From assembly GCA_965276715.1 (NCBI GenBank), contig OZ255622.1, positions 2,108,001 to 2,172,000 of the forward strand: a stretch of DNA of 64,000 nt, given 5' to 3'. The DNA comes from CAXTPV01 sp965276715 (GTDB taxonomy: Bacteria; Pseudomonadota; Alphaproteobacteria; Acetobacterales; Acetobacteraceae). Positions within the stretch are counted from its first letter, which is position 1; every line of letters begins with the position of its first letter. This document shows positions 25,902 through 34,568 of the stretch, piece by piece. Position numbers and translations under genes: made by a program. The notes below the pieces were generated by a model. That model did not search any database and was not told the DNA's origin. It saw only the letters and a list, made by a program, of their open reading frames with translations.

Positions 25902-25916
25902 ACCGCGAGGCGTCCG

Positions 25917-27338
25917 GTGAATGACGTGATCAGGCAGCCGAGCATCGTTCCGGTGGTGCTGTCCGGAGGGTCCGGCAGCAGACTTTGGCCTGTCTCCCGG
26001 GCGAGCTTCCCCAAGCAGCTCTGGCCGTTGATCAGCGATCAGACGATGCTGCAGGAGACGGCGCTTCGCGCGGTGGGCGACGGGTTCGCGCCGCCCGTCA
26101 TCGTCTGCAACCAGGAGCACCGTTTCCTGATCGCCGAACAGCTTCGGGAAGTAGGCCTCGGATCGGCTCGGCTGCTGCTCGAACCGTTCGGACGCAACAG
26201 CGCGCCCGCGATCGCGGCGGCCGCTGTCCTGATCGCGGAAACCGACCCGGACGCGGTCTTGTGGATGATGGCCGCCGACGCCGCCATCGGCCATCCGAAG
26301 GCATTGGCCGAAGCGCTCGCGCGCGCCGTCGCTGCCGCCCGTTCCGGCCAGATCGTGACTTTCGGCATGAGGCCGGTCCGCGCCGAGACCGGCTACGGCT
26401 ACATCGAGGCCGGCGAGCCGCTCGACGGTTTGCCGGGCGTGCACCGGATCGCGCGCTTCGTCGAGAAGCCCAATGCCGCTCGCGCAGCCGAGCTTCTCGC
26501 GTCGGGGGACCATCTGTGGAACTCGGGCATGTATGTCTTCGAGGCGCGGGTACTGCTCGAGGAGCTGGCCATCCATGCGCCCGACGTCCTGCTCGCCGCG
26601 CGCGAGGCGGTCGAGAAGCGGGCCGAGGATCTCGATTTCCTGCGTCTCGACCCGGACGCGTTCGGACGCGCGCCGGATATCAGCCTCGACTATGCGGTCG
26701 CCGAGCGCACCCACCGCGCCGCCGTCATACCGGCCGACCTCGGCTGGTCGGACGTCGGCAGCTGGGACGCGCTGTGGGACATCTCGGCCAAGGATGCGCT
26801 CGGGAATGTGGGTGTGGGTGACGTGCTGCTCGAGCACGCAAACAATTGCTATGTCCGGTCGGACGGCATCGTCACCGCCGTCGTCGGCGTATCGGACATC
26901 GTGACCGTGGTCACGGAGGACGCCGTTCTGGTGACCCACAGGAACCGCGCGCAGGATGTCAAGCGCGTGGTCGAGCGACTGCGCGAGGCCGGCCGACCGG
27001 AGGCGTTGTCGCACAACCGCGCCTACCGTCCGTGGGGCTTCTATGAGAGCCTGATTCGCGGCGACCGGTTCCAGGTCAATCGCATCGTGGTCAATCCGGG
27101 ACAGCGCATGTCGCTGCAGAAGCACTTCCATCGCGCCGAGCATTGGGTGGTCGTGGCGGGAACCGCCATGGTCAGCCGCGACGAGGACGAGACGCTGGTG
27201 CGCGAGAACGAGAGCATCTACCTGCCGATCGGCACCGCGCACCGGCTTGCCAACCCGGGCAGGATTCCGCTGACGCTGATCGAGGTGCAATCGGGAGCCT
27301 ATATCGGGGGTGACGACATCGTCCGGCTCGATGCATAG
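25917..27338 (+). CDS. manC: Mannose-1-phosphate guanylyltransferase / mannose-6-phosphate isomerase
   Basis: Bifunctional type II enzyme supplying GDP-mannose for surface polysaccharides. The nucleotidyltransferase domain (residues 1-300) has VVLSGGSGSRLWPVSR, FPKQ, and FVEKPN; the C-terminal cupin isomerase domain has RPWGFYESL, GQRMSLQKHFHRAEHWVVVAG and YLPIGTAHRLANPG. 473 residues, normal length. Start is GTG at 25917 with a GAGG upstream. A lipoprotein gene follows. Confidence 0.96.
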   Translation: MNDVIRQPSIVPVVLSGGSGSRLWPVSRASFPKQLWPLISDQTMLQETALRAVGDGFAPPVIVCNQEHRFLIAEQLREVGLGSARLLLEPFGRNSAPAIAAAAVLIAETDPDAVLWMMAADAAIGHPKALAEALARAVAAARSGQIVTFGMRPVRAETGYGYIEAGEPLDGLPGVHRIARFVEKPNAARAAELLASGDHLWNSGMYVFEARVLLEELAIHAPDVLLAAREAVEKRAEDLDFLRLDPDAFGRAPDISLDYAVAERTHRAAVIPADLGWSDVGSWDALWDISAKDALGNVGVGDVLLEHANNCYVRSDGIVTAVVGVSDIVTVVTEDAVLVTHRNRAQDVKRVVERLREAGRPEALSHNRAYRPWGFYESLIRGDRFQVNRIVVNPGQRMSLQKHFHRAEHWVVVAGTAMVSRDEDETLVRENESIYLPIGTAHRLANPGRIPLTLIEVQSGAYIGGDDIVRLDA

Positions 27339-27391
27339 ATCCTCCCGAACGTGGCTTCGGCGGAAGGAATGAGTCTCGGCAGGGGCCGTCT

Positions 27392-27964
27392 TTGAGGCTG
27401 GCGCGATCGATCCTGGCTTGTCTCCTGGCGGCGCCGCTCGGGGCATGCCTGGCTGCAGGCACACGCGTGACCAACGTGATCGGCATCGAGGTCAACGAAG
27501 GTGTGAACAATGTCGCACGGTTCGCGCCCGACGGTCGGAGTGGCGTGATCGTCGAGGGCCGGCAATCGGGCCCGGCGAGCGCGCCGATCTATCTGGTGAT
27601 GCTGCCGCGTTCGACGCCGGTAGCGGGATGGGATGTGGTCGGCGTGGCCGACGGAACCGGCCGTGTCGACCCGGTTCCGAGCCCCATCGGGTCGCGGGCA
27701 AGAAGCGTTCGGTTCGCACGCGGCAAGGTCGGCGGGTTGCCCGCGACGCTGATGTTCGTCGCCAGTGCAGCGACGCAAACGGGATACTATCGGATCGTGA
27801 CGTATCGGCTGGTGACGGACGGCGAGGATGGAAGCGGCTTAAGCGCGGTCTTCGATCCGATCCGGACCTTTACGCCGGCGCGGACATTCTGCTCGCCCGG
27901 CGATGCGCTCGACGAGGTCGAGGACCTCGACCCGGAGCCCGGCGACGGCTGCCCAAGGGCCTGA
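27392..27964 (+). CDS. Putative lipoprotein, unknown function
   Basis: 190 residues from a TTG at 27392. The N-terminus has a hydrophobic core and a lipobox-like PLGAC (Cys about 19), so it is probably a membrane-anchored lipoprotein. The rest is rich in beta-type segments (VARFAPDGRSGVIVEGRQSG, YYRIVTYRLVTDGEDG) and ends in an acidic tail with two further cysteines. No family recognised. An 8-codon ATG frame overlaps the start and is probably accidental. It is convergent with the SdhAF4-like gene. Confidence 0.65.
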   Translation: MRLARSILACLLAAPLGACLAAGTRVTNVIGIEVNEGVNNVARFAPDGRSGVIVEGRQSGPASAPIYLVMLPRSTPVAGWDVVGVADGTGRVDPVPSPIGSRARSVRFARGKVGGLPATLMFVASAATQTGYYRIVTYRLVTDGEDGSGLSAVFDPIRTFTPARTFCSPGDALDEVEDLDPEPGDGCPRA

Positions 27965-27975
27965 CGCAATCCCGA

Positions 27976-28125
27976 TCAGAAGTCGAAGCAGCGGCCTTTT
28001 CGCTCCCAGTCACCATAGCGCGTCGGCTCGGGACCCTTGGGGCCGCCGATCTCGGCCGGCCGCTTCTCGTCCGGCTTCTCGCTCGACGTCTCCGGGCCCT
28101 TGTCCGCTGCTAGCTGGTCGCTCAT
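27976..28125 (-). CDS. DUF1674 protein (succinate dehydrogenase assembly factor 4-like)
   Basis: 49 residues; the C-terminal signature GGPKGPEPTRYGDWERKGRC ending in DF is the complete DUF1674/SdhAF4 motif. The N-terminal half is polar and disordered. The ATG at 28125 gives MSDQLAADKGPE; the frame is open further upstream but without a family match. In mitochondria SDHAF4 helps flavinylated SdhA assemble; the bacterial role is assumed similar. No sdh genes are in the window. Confidence 0.88.
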   Translation of the reverse strand: MSDQLAADKGPETSSEKPDEKRPAEIGGPKGPEPTRYGDWERKGRCFDF

Positions 28126-28221
28126 GCCTCGGACATCGCGATGCCATCCGCTGACGTCAAGGCAGAGCAACCGGGGGTGGTGCGGGCAGTTGTCTGCCGG
28201 ACCGCAAGAAGGAGATTACCG

Positions 28222-29043
28222 ATGGTTGCGTTAAGACAGATCAGCATCGCCGAGAACGTCACGATTCCGCAACTAGGACTTGGCGTCTGGCAGGTGTCCG
28301 ATGAGGAAGCGGCGGACGCGGTCTCGACCGCGATCGGGTGCGGTTATCGCAGTATCGACACGGCGGCGATCTACAAGAACGAGCGCGGGACCGGCGAAGG
28401 CCTCAAGCGGGCCGGGCTTGGGCGCGACGAGATCTTCGTCACCACCAAGCTCTGGAACGATCGCCACGCCGACGCGCGCGCGGCGCTGGCCGAGAGCCTC
28501 GAGAAGCTGGGCCTCGATCATGTGGATCTCTATCTGATCCATTGGCCGGTGCCGAGGAACGACAACTACGTCGAGGCCTGGCGCACCCTGGTGCAGCTCC
28601 GCGACGAGGGGCTCGCGCGCGCGGTCGGCGTGTCGAACTTCACCGAGGAGCATCTCCAGCGGGTGATCGACGAGACCGGCGTGATCCCGGCTCTCAACCA
28701 GGTCGAACTGCACCCCTATCTGCAGCAGGCTGGTCTGCGCGACTTCATGGTTCATCACGGCATCACCACCGAGGCATGGAGCCCGATCGGCCAGGGCAAG
28801 GGCCTGCTCGATGATCCGCTGTTCGGGCGGCTCGCGGAAAAGCATCATAGGACAGCGGCCCAGATCGTGCTTCGCTGGCATCTCCAACTCGGCAATGTCG
28901 TGATTCCGAAGTCGGTGACGCCGTCGCGTATCCGCGAGAACATCCAGGTGACGGACTTCGAGCTCGACACCGCCGACATGGATGCCATCGCGGCACTCGA
29001 TCGTTCGGCACGCCTGGGGCCTGATCCGACCAAGTTCGGCTGA
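28222..29043 (+). CDS. Aldo/keto reductase
   Basis: 273-residue NADPH-dependent reductase with the (beta/alpha)8 fold. The catalytic tetrad is visible: Asp and Tyr in SIDTAAIYKNE, Lys in TTKLWN, His in LIHWP. Cofactor contacts follow in AVGVSNF, NQVELHPYLQQ, WSPIGQGKGLLDD and VVIPKSVTPSRIREN. It belongs to the 2,5-diketo-gluconate reductase-like (AKR5) group by overall look. Start ATG at 28222, with AAGAAGGAG 8 bases upstream. Cytosolic; the natural substrate is unknown. Confidence 0.93.
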   Translation: MVALRQISIAENVTIPQLGLGVWQVSDEEAADAVSTAIGCGYRSIDTAAIYKNERGTGEGLKRAGLGRDEIFVTTKLWNDRHADARAALAESLEKLGLDHVDLYLIHWPVPRNDNYVEAWRTLVQLRDEGLARAVGVSNFTEEHLQRVIDETGVIPALNQVELHPYLQQAGLRDFMVHHGITTEAWSPIGQGKGLLDDPLFGRLAEKHHRTAAQIVLRWHLQLGNVVIPKSVTPSRIRENIQVTDFELDTADMDAIAALDRSARLGPDPTKFG

Positions 29044-29099
29044 TCGAAGCTGCGCCTCGCGGCGGCCGGCTGATCGCGACGCCGGCCGTCATTCTAGGT

Positions 29100-29900
29100 A
29101 TGGCGTCGTTCCAGACCGGGGCGTCGCTGGCCAAGACGTTGTTTCCGGTGTTCGGCGCTCTCGGCACGGTCAGCCTGCGCGTGGGCCTGGCGGCGTTGGT
29201 GCTGTGTGCGATGTGGCGGCCATGGCGTCTCCGGCCCGAGCGGCGGGCCGTCATCGCGATCTTCGTGTATGGCGTGTCGCTGGGCGCGATGAACGCGTGC
29301 TTCTATCAGGCGCTGGCCCGCCTGCCGCTCGGCATCACGGTGGCAATCGAATCGCTCGGCCCCTTCGCCGTTGCACTCTCCGGATCGCGCCGCTGGCGTG
29401 ACCTGGTATGGGTGGTGATGGCGGCGGCCGGCCTGCTGCTGCTTGTCCATCCGGACGGCACACGCGCGCTGGACACCGTTGGCGTGTTCTTCGCGGGCGC
29501 GGCGGCTGTCTGTTGGGCCGCCTATATCCTGTCCGGGGTTCGCCTGGGCGGGTTGATGCCGGCAGGGCCCGCCACCGCCTGCGGAATGCTCGTCGCCGCC
29601 TGCTTCCTGGTCCCGGCGGGATTGGGCTCGATGGGTCCGCTGTTTCATTCCACGCGGCTCCTGGGGCTTTCGCTCAGCGTGGCGATGCTGTCGAGCGCGC
29701 TGCCCTACACGCTCGAACTCGCGGCGATGCGCAGGATGAGCGCGCGCGGGTTCGGTATCCTGATGAGCCTCGAGCCGGGGGTCGCCGCACTTTCCGGATT
29801 GATGCTGCTGGGCGAGGAACCGGCAGCGGCCCGCTGGATCGGGATCCTCTTGATCGTCGCAGCCTGCACGGGCAGCGTGACAGCCGGCGAACGGGACTGA
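29100..29900 (+). CDS. EamA-family permease (RhtA-like)
   Basis: Inner-membrane exporter with two EamA repeats; nine to ten hydrophobic helices. Landmarks: QTGASLAKTLFPVFGALGTVSLR, FYQALARLPLGITVAIESLGPF, and near the end YTLELAAMRRMSARGFGILMSLEPGVAAL, typical of RhtA threonine/homoserine exporters. From the ATG at 29100 the first helix is short. The frame is open for about 25 codons before it and reads as a matching helix (LIATPAVILG) but contains only CTG as a near-start, so the true start may be non-canonical. Confidence 0.88.
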   Translation: MASFQTGASLAKTLFPVFGALGTVSLRVGLAALVLCAMWRPWRLRPERRAVIAIFVYGVSLGAMNACFYQALARLPLGITVAIESLGPFAVALSGSRRWRDLVWVVMAAAGLLLLVHPDGTRALDTVGVFFAGAAAVCWAAYILSGVRLGGLMPAGPATACGMLVAACFLVPAGLGSMGPLFHSTRLLGLSLSVAMLSSALPYTLELAAMRRMSARGFGILMSLEPGVAALSGLMLLGEEPAAARWIGILLIVAACTGSVTAGERD

Positions 29901-29931
29901 GCGAGCCCCCGGTTCGGCGGAGGATGATGGC

Positions 29932-30141
29932 ATGATTCGGATCTGTCGAACGGTCGCCTTGCTGTTGTTCGCGTCTGGTCTCGGCGCCTGCCAGTCGGAC
30001 AGCGGACAGAATGCGGTGGCGGACAGCCCATGCGAGCCGTCCCTCGGTTCGCACCTCTGCGGCACCGGCAGCGCCGGTCCCGCAGACGTAAACGATCCGT
30101 CTGTCCAGACCTCGGCCGGCCGTGGCGGGTCGGGTCACTGA
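29932..30141 (+). CDS. Small lipoprotein
   Basis: 69 residues: hydrophobic core then lipobox LGAC (Cys about 20), followed by a short Ser/Gly/Ala-rich tail with two more cysteines. Too short for a folded domain; the role is unknown. It starts 31 bases after the permease stop. Confidence 0.6.
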   Translation: MIRICRTVALLLFASGLGACQSDSGQNAVADSPCEPSLGSHLCGTGSAGPADVNDPSVQTSAGRGGSGH

Positions 30142-30214
30142 GGAACGCGCTCGCTTTGCAATCGGAGCCGGCGCGCTCCATCTATCGGACGCATATGAGG
30201 AAGGAACAATCGAC

Positions 30215-30679
30215 ATGCGTATCGTGCTGGGCGGCGACAGTGCCGGCGAGCCGCTGGTCAAGATCCTCACGGCTCATTTGAAGGAGAAGGGCGAACACCA
30301 GGTGGTCGACCTGTCGCAGCCCGAGGCGGGTGCGAAGGAATTCTACGCCGAACTGACCGACCGCGTCACCAACCGGCTCCTGGCCGGCGAATTCGACCGG
30401 GGCGTCCTGGTCTGCGGGACCGGGATCGGCGTCTCGATCTCGGCCAACAAGGTGCCGGGGATCAGGGCCGCGCTGACCCACGACACCTATTCGGCGGAGC
30501 GGGCGGCGCTCAGCAACGACGCGCAGTTCATCACGATGGGCTCGCGCGTGATCGGACCCGAGCTTGCGAAGGCGGTTGTCGACAAGTTTCTCGCCAACAG
30601 CTTCGATCCAGCCAGCCGGTCGGCACCGAACGTCGAGGCGATCAAGCACCTCGACACGAAATACGCGCGAGCGTCCTGA
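30215..30679 (+). CDS. RpiB/LacAB-family sugar-phosphate isomerase
   Basis: 154 residues, cytosolic. MRIVLGGDSAGEPL and VCGTGIGVSISANKVPGIRAALTHD carry the phosphate-binding and catalytic Cys-Gly-Thr-Gly features of the family, and the C-terminal SAPNVEAI segment resembles the tetrulose-phosphate isomerases (DerI/LerI) as much as ribose-5-phosphate isomerase B. I therefore leave the substrate open. Start ATG at 30215 with GGAAGGA upstream. No erythritol or ribose catabolic genes adjoin; the sugar ABC transporter is 8 kb away. Confidence 0.9.
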   Translation: MRIVLGGDSAGEPLVKILTAHLKEKGEHQVVDLSQPEAGAKEFYAELTDRVTNRLLAGEFDRGVLVCGTGIGVSISANKVPGIRAALTHDTYSAERAALSNDAQFITMGSRVIGPELAKAVVDKFLANSFDPASRSAPNVEAIKHLDTKYARAS

Positions 30680-30761
30680 CGTCGTTTCGGTAATGAACGA
30701 ACTGTGATCGGTGCGGTCCTGAAGCCAGTGCTAGCGTTGCTGATCGGCATGGGACGTTGTC

Positions 30762-31100
30762 ATGGAACAGGTTCTCACCGCATTCGCAGGTAACGACATC
30801 CTGACGGAGGCGTCGGCCGCGGAGCGTCTGCGGGCGGCGATCGAGGAGCGGCTTGCCCATTCCGCCGAAATCGTGGTGCTCGACTTCACCGGGATCAACG
30901 GTGTGTCCAGCGACTTCGTCGACGCGCTGCTCGGACCGCTGTTCGAGCTCCTCGGCGACACATTGCCGGAGCGGGTCCTGCTCGACAATTGCTCGGCGTC
31001 GGTCTTGAACGATTTCAAATGCGTGGCGGAGACGGGTCGTTCGGCCAAGTTCACGGCGGGCGCTCGCGGACTTGGAAGGCGCGGCCGGCAGGCGGCCTAG
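30762..31100 (+). CDS. STAS-like protein (DUF4325 type)
   Basis: 112 residues. VVLDFTGINGVSSDFVDALLG is the core motif of the DUF4325 STAS-like domain, followed by RVLLDNCSASVLNDFKCV. These small domains often sit beside an ATPase of the HATPase type and are thought to be regulatory; no such partner is here. The gene ends 15 bases before the left attachment site of the island, so whatever once lay downstream has been displaced by 9 kb. Confidence 0.7.
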   Translation: MEQVLTAFAGNDILTEASAAERLRAAIEERLAHSAEIVVLDFTGINGVSSDFVDALLGPLFELLGDTLPERVLLDNCSASVLNDFKCVAETGRSAKFTAGARGLGRRGRQAA

Positions 31101-31115
31101 TCGGGAACGATTCGG

Positions 31116-31129
31116 TGGCGGAGAGAGTG
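31116..31129. repeat. Attachment site attL (14 bp)
   Basis: TGGCGGAGAGAGTG, identical to the last bases of the tRNA-Ser gene on the complementary strand. It lies between the STAS-like gene and the integrase gene. Confidence 0.8.
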
Positions 31130-31207
31130 TCTGCCTAGACAGGCTCTTCCGCGTGCTTCGCCGGTGTTCGGCGGTTTCAATCTTCCAATACCAGACAACA
31201 GACTTTA

Positions 31208-31221
31208 GAAATTCGAATTTC
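31208..31221. promoter_or_regulatory. Perfect 14-bp palindrome upstream of the integrase
   Basis: GAAATTCGAATTTC in the 170-base AT-richer leader between attL and the integrase start. It could be an operator or arm-type recombination site; nothing more is visible. Confidence 0.35.
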
Positions 31222-31299
31222 CGGCGGGTTTCGGAAGTGTTGCATTGCGTTCCGCGTCAACGTGGGTTAGAACGGGGGTAGATCGAAGCGACGGCACAG

Positions 31300-32544
31300 A
31301 TGGCGACCAGGGCAATCGGAAAGCTGACGACGAAGACGGTGGCCGGTGCCGGCGTTGGCCTGCATGGCGACGGCGGAAATCTCTGGTTGCAGGTTGGGCC
31401 ATCCGGGCGGTCGTGGATTTTTCGCTTCAAGAGCCCGATCACCGGCCGCGAGCGCGAGATGGGCCTGGGCGCCAGTGCGGACCTGCCGCTTGCAAAGGCG
31501 CGCGAGGCAGCGACAGCAGCTCGGATCCTCGTGCGCGGAGGCCGTGACCCGTTGGCTGAGAAACATGCTGCAGCGCAAGCCTGTAAGGCCGAAGCAGCCC
31601 CATCGTTCAAGGCGGCGGCCCAAGCCTATATCGCCGCGCACGAGGCAGGTTGGCGGAATGCCAAGCATGGGGCGCAGTGGTCCGCGTCGCTTGAGCAGCA
31701 CGTGTTCCCGACCTTCGGCGAGAAGCGCGTCGACGTCGTCGACCGCGATGATGTCCTGCACGCGCTGGAGCCTATCTGGACGAAGGTGCCGGAGACCGCC
31801 ACCCGGCTGCGGGGTCGTATCGAGCTTGTTCTAGGCTACGCCACGGCGAAAGGTTGGCGCACTGGTGACAACCCGGCGCGTTGGCGTGGACACTTGGCCC
31901 ATATGCTTCCCCGTCGGTCGAAAGTCGCGCCGGTCGAACATCATGCGGCCCTGTCCTTCAAGCGGATGGGCGAGGTCATGGACGGGCTGGCGACAGCTCG
32001 CGGAGTCTCGGCTCTGGCGTTGCGTTTCCTCGTGCTAACCGCTGCCCGTTCCTCCGAGGTCCGCAACGCGACCTGGTCCGAGATCGACCTTGTCGAGAAG
32101 GTTTGGACGGTGCCGGCGGCGCGGATGAAGGGTGGGCGCGAGCATCGGGTTCCGCTATCCGATGAGGCGATCGCCGTACTCGAAGCGGTGGTGCCGCTCC
32201 GCGACATTGCGGGAGCGAGCGATTACGTATTTCCGGGCGGGCGACGGGGCGCGCCTCTGTCGGACGTGTCGCTCTCCAAGGCCCTGCATTTGGCATCGGG
32301 CGCTGATGACGTGACCGTTCACGGCCTGCGATCCACCTTCCGTGACTGGTGCGGCGAGGCGACGGCCTTTCCAGGTGACGTTGCCGAGGCCGCGCTGGCG
32401 CACGCGATCCGCGACAAGGTCGAAGCCGCCTATCGGCGCGGCGACCTGTTCGAGAAGCGGCGTCGGCTGATGGAGGCTTGGGGCGCGTTCGCGACGTTAA
32501 CGCGCGACGAGGCGCGCGTGATCCCGATCCGGCGAGGCGCGTGA
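31300..32544 (+). CDS. P4-type tyrosine-recombinase integrase
   Basis: 414 residues. The N-terminal arm-binding DUF4102 domain (KTVAGAGVGLHGDGGNLWLQV, then EREMGLGASADLPLAKAREAA) precedes a SAM-like core-binding domain and the catalytic domain. Active-site residues: Arg in TAARSSEVRNATW, His-x-x-Arg in VHGLRSTFRDW, His in ALAHAI and the nucleophile Tyr in VEAAYRRGDL. All are present, so the enzyme should be functional. This integrase type targets tRNA genes, in line with the tRNA-Ser attachment site. The next gene overlaps its stop. Confidence 0.96.
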   Translation: MATRAIGKLTTKTVAGAGVGLHGDGGNLWLQVGPSGRSWIFRFKSPITGREREMGLGASADLPLAKAREAATAARILVRGGRDPLAEKHAAAQACKAEAAPSFKAAAQAYIAAHEAGWRNAKHGAQWSASLEQHVFPTFGEKRVDVVDRDDVLHALEPIWTKVPETATRLRGRIELVLGYATAKGWRTGDNPARWRGHLAHMLPRRSKVAPVEHHAALSFKRMGEVMDGLATARGVSALALRFLVLTAARSSEVRNATWSEIDLVEKVWTVPAARMKGGREHRVPLSDEAIAVLEAVVPLRDIAGASDYVFPGGRRGAPLSDVSLSKALHLASGADDVTVHGLRSTFRDWCGEATAFPGDVAEAALAHAIRDKVEAAYRRGDLFEKRRRLMEAWGAFATLTRDEARVIPIRRGA

Positions 32545-32546
32545 CG

Positions 32547-33254
32547 ATGGCGCAGGTGCGGATCGACTTTGACACAGGCTGGGGTTGGAGGGCGCGCCAG
32601 GAAGGCGAGGCGGACATCACCGCTCACGCATTGCGTGCGATGCTGCCCGACTACGCCATCCAATACCCGCATCGGGCATTTCTCGACGGTGTGCTGGTCG
32701 GCGAAGTGGCCGGAGGGGGCGGTGACGCGGTGTTGGAAGCGCCGCCCGCCCTCTCCGAGACAGGGATCCCGCGCGGGCAGTGTCCGTGCGAGGGAGAAAA
32801 CGCCGAGGCCGAAAAGGCGCCAAAGCAACCTCTTACCGGAAACAAAGTCATGATCTTGGACGCTGAAACCGCTGCCGAAATCGAAGGACTGCGAAACGAC
32901 GACAGCGTCATCGCGGCCTGCAAAATCACCGCATACCTTGCGGACATCGAATATGAGAAGAAACCCGATGAAGGCCTATTAGAACTGCTCGCGAGCGCCC
33001 GGGACAGGGCAGATAAATTGCCCGCTATGACTGCGGAGGAGCGTCGGTGGAAAATTGAGGCACAGAGGGCGGAGATCGACGCCGCTGCGCTCATTTTCAC
33101 TGAGGGCAGGGTCCGCATCGTCGATCTCGATTTCCGGCTTTCGATGCTGTTCGATCGCAGCCTGAATATCTTGCAACTGCTAGCCGACGCACTCGAAGAA
33201 GCTGAGCACGGGCGCGTGTCCGCCATGGTGATGCCGGAAAAGGTCACGGTTTGA
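32547..33254 (+). CDS. Island cargo protein of unknown function
   Basis: 235 residues, cytosolic, no recognised family. The first 70 residues (VRIDFDTGWGWRARQEGEAD, then YAIQYPHRAFLDGVLVGEV) look like a small folded domain; a Pro/Glu-rich linker follows, then from about residue 100 a largely helical part (ETAAEIEGLRNDDSVIAACK, ARDRADKLPAMTAEERRWK) with coiled-coil-like spacing. A GTG at 32541 overlaps the integrase stop (GTGA) and is an alternative start. The stop overlaps the next ATG, so integrase, this gene and the membrane protein look like one unit. Confidence 0.65.
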   Translation: MAQVRIDFDTGWGWRARQEGEADITAHALRAMLPDYAIQYPHRAFLDGVLVGEVAGGGGDAVLEAPPALSETGIPRGQCPCEGENAEAEKAPKQPLTGNKVMILDAETAAEIEGLRNDDSVIAACKITAYLADIEYEKKPDEGLLELLASARDRADKLPAMTAEERRWKIEAQRAEIDAAALIFTEGRVRIVDLDFRLSMLFDRSLNILQLLADALEEAEHGRVSAMVMPEKVTV

Positions 33255-33463
33255 TGTTCATAGACAATCTAATCCGCCGCGGCCTCGCCATCGCCATGCT
33301 TGGGCTGGCGCTCCCGTTCCTTACTTTCTGGATCCCAACGCCAGCCCTCACGGTGCTCATTGAGATCGTCCTCGTGTGCGGTTTCGTGGGAGGCTTATTC
33401 CTGGCGGTGATTTTCGTGGTCAGCACGCTCTTAGGCAACTCCTCGGGAGGGGCGCGCCGGTGA
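33254..33463 (+). CDS. Small two-helix membrane protein of the island
   Basis: 69 residues with two hydrophobic helices (IAMLGLALPFLTFWI and TVLIEIVLVCGFVGGLFLAV) and short charged ends. The ATG overlaps the upstream stop (TGATG-type). The size and topology resemble holins or toxin-like membrane peptides, but no family is recognised. Confidence 0.6.
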   Translation: MFIDNLIRRGLAIAMLGLALPFLTFWIPTPALTVLIEIVLVCGFVGGLFLAVIFVVSTLLGNSSGGARR

Positions 33464-33565
33464 TAGACCGGCGGCGTGCGTGAAGCCGCACGGTTGATCC
33501 GCAACGCGATTGACGTGCTCATGTCCGTTAAAGACGATCCTGACCAAAGGTCGGGAGCCGCCATC

Positions 33566-34527
33566 ATGATGAAATTCCACACCGTTATTACCGCTTTGTT
33601 GGCGCCGACTTTGGCGCTCGCAAACGGGAACAACCTCGCGATGGTGGGCGCGACGTACGACACGTCGGGCCAGAAATTCGGCTCGGGCGCGTTGAGCGGC
33701 GGCTACGGCGTCACGCCGCCGGGGGCTTGCTACAACACGCCGGCGCTGGTTGGGCCTTTCCCCCAAGCCGGTGCTGGTCCGACGACGCCGACGGTCAGCT
33801 TCGAAAAAGATGTATGGATCAAGGCGCCGACCGCGCTTCCCTCCACGCCGCAACTTATTTTCGGTGATGAGTCCGCATACATCGCCGAGTCGACGACCGG
33901 CTTTCCAGTTTTCGGGACGGGACCCGTGTTCACGTCGGGAGTCACCTACCAGGTAAACGTCAATGGCGTCCCGGTCACGATCAGCGAGGCGATTAACGAT
34001 GGCCGGTGGCACTTGCTGACCCTGTCGGTGTCCGTTTCGACTGGCGGCATCTACGCGACCGGGCAAGCCTTGCTCGACGGCGGTCCGACTCATAATCCAT
34101 ATTTTTATAGCAACGGTTCGCCGTTCCCGAAAAGCCTCGCCCCACCTGCTCCCCTGGTCAGCGATCCGTATGGGGTCTCGTCGATTGTCACCGGCATCGG
34201 CGGAGGAACGCTGCATGGATATGGCGGCATTTCTTTGGGCAATTTCGCCGGTGAAATCGATGAAGCGAGTTGCACCGTGCCGGCCACGCATTTCATCGTG
34301 GCAGTTCGGTTCAGGCAGGCTCCTTTCCCGAAGGAACGACGCCCTTCGTCGGGACCGAGACCGGCTTGCTTGGCCTTTGGCACTTCGACGGCAACGGCAA
34401 TGACTCGGCCACGTATGTCGGACCGGCTGGCCAGCCCTATGCGCCGCCTTCGTTCACCGAGGCAGGTCGGGCCCCGCTGCCACCGATCACGCCGCCGGCG
34501 GGCGGCTTTCCGTTGGTGTCGCCATAG
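33566..34527 (+). pseudogene. LamG-like secreted protein gene with a frameshift
   Basis: ATG at 33566 starts a signal peptide (ending TLALA before NGNN) and a LamG/concanavalin-like domain (FEKDVWIKAPT, then INDGRWHLLTLSVSVSTGG and GQALLDGG). At about 34290-34310 the family-like reading leaves this frame and continues in the -1 frame as QAGSFPEGTTPFVGTETG, LLGLWHFDGNGNDSATYVGP and on to a stop at 34527, while the original frame turns into Arg/Pro-rich nonsense. A single-base deletion near 34300 explains this. Sequencing error or true decay cannot be separated here. Likely function of the intact form: exported carbohydrate- or surface-binding protein. Confidence 0.7.
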
Positions 34528-34568
34528 GGCGCGAGCGTCACTATTGGGGAAACGCTTCGAGGTGCGGG

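Noticed and set aside
27368..27395. 8-codon ATG frame overlapping the lipoprotein start
   Set aside because: Unlike the mnmA case it shows no duplication or coupling signal beyond a chance stop overlap.
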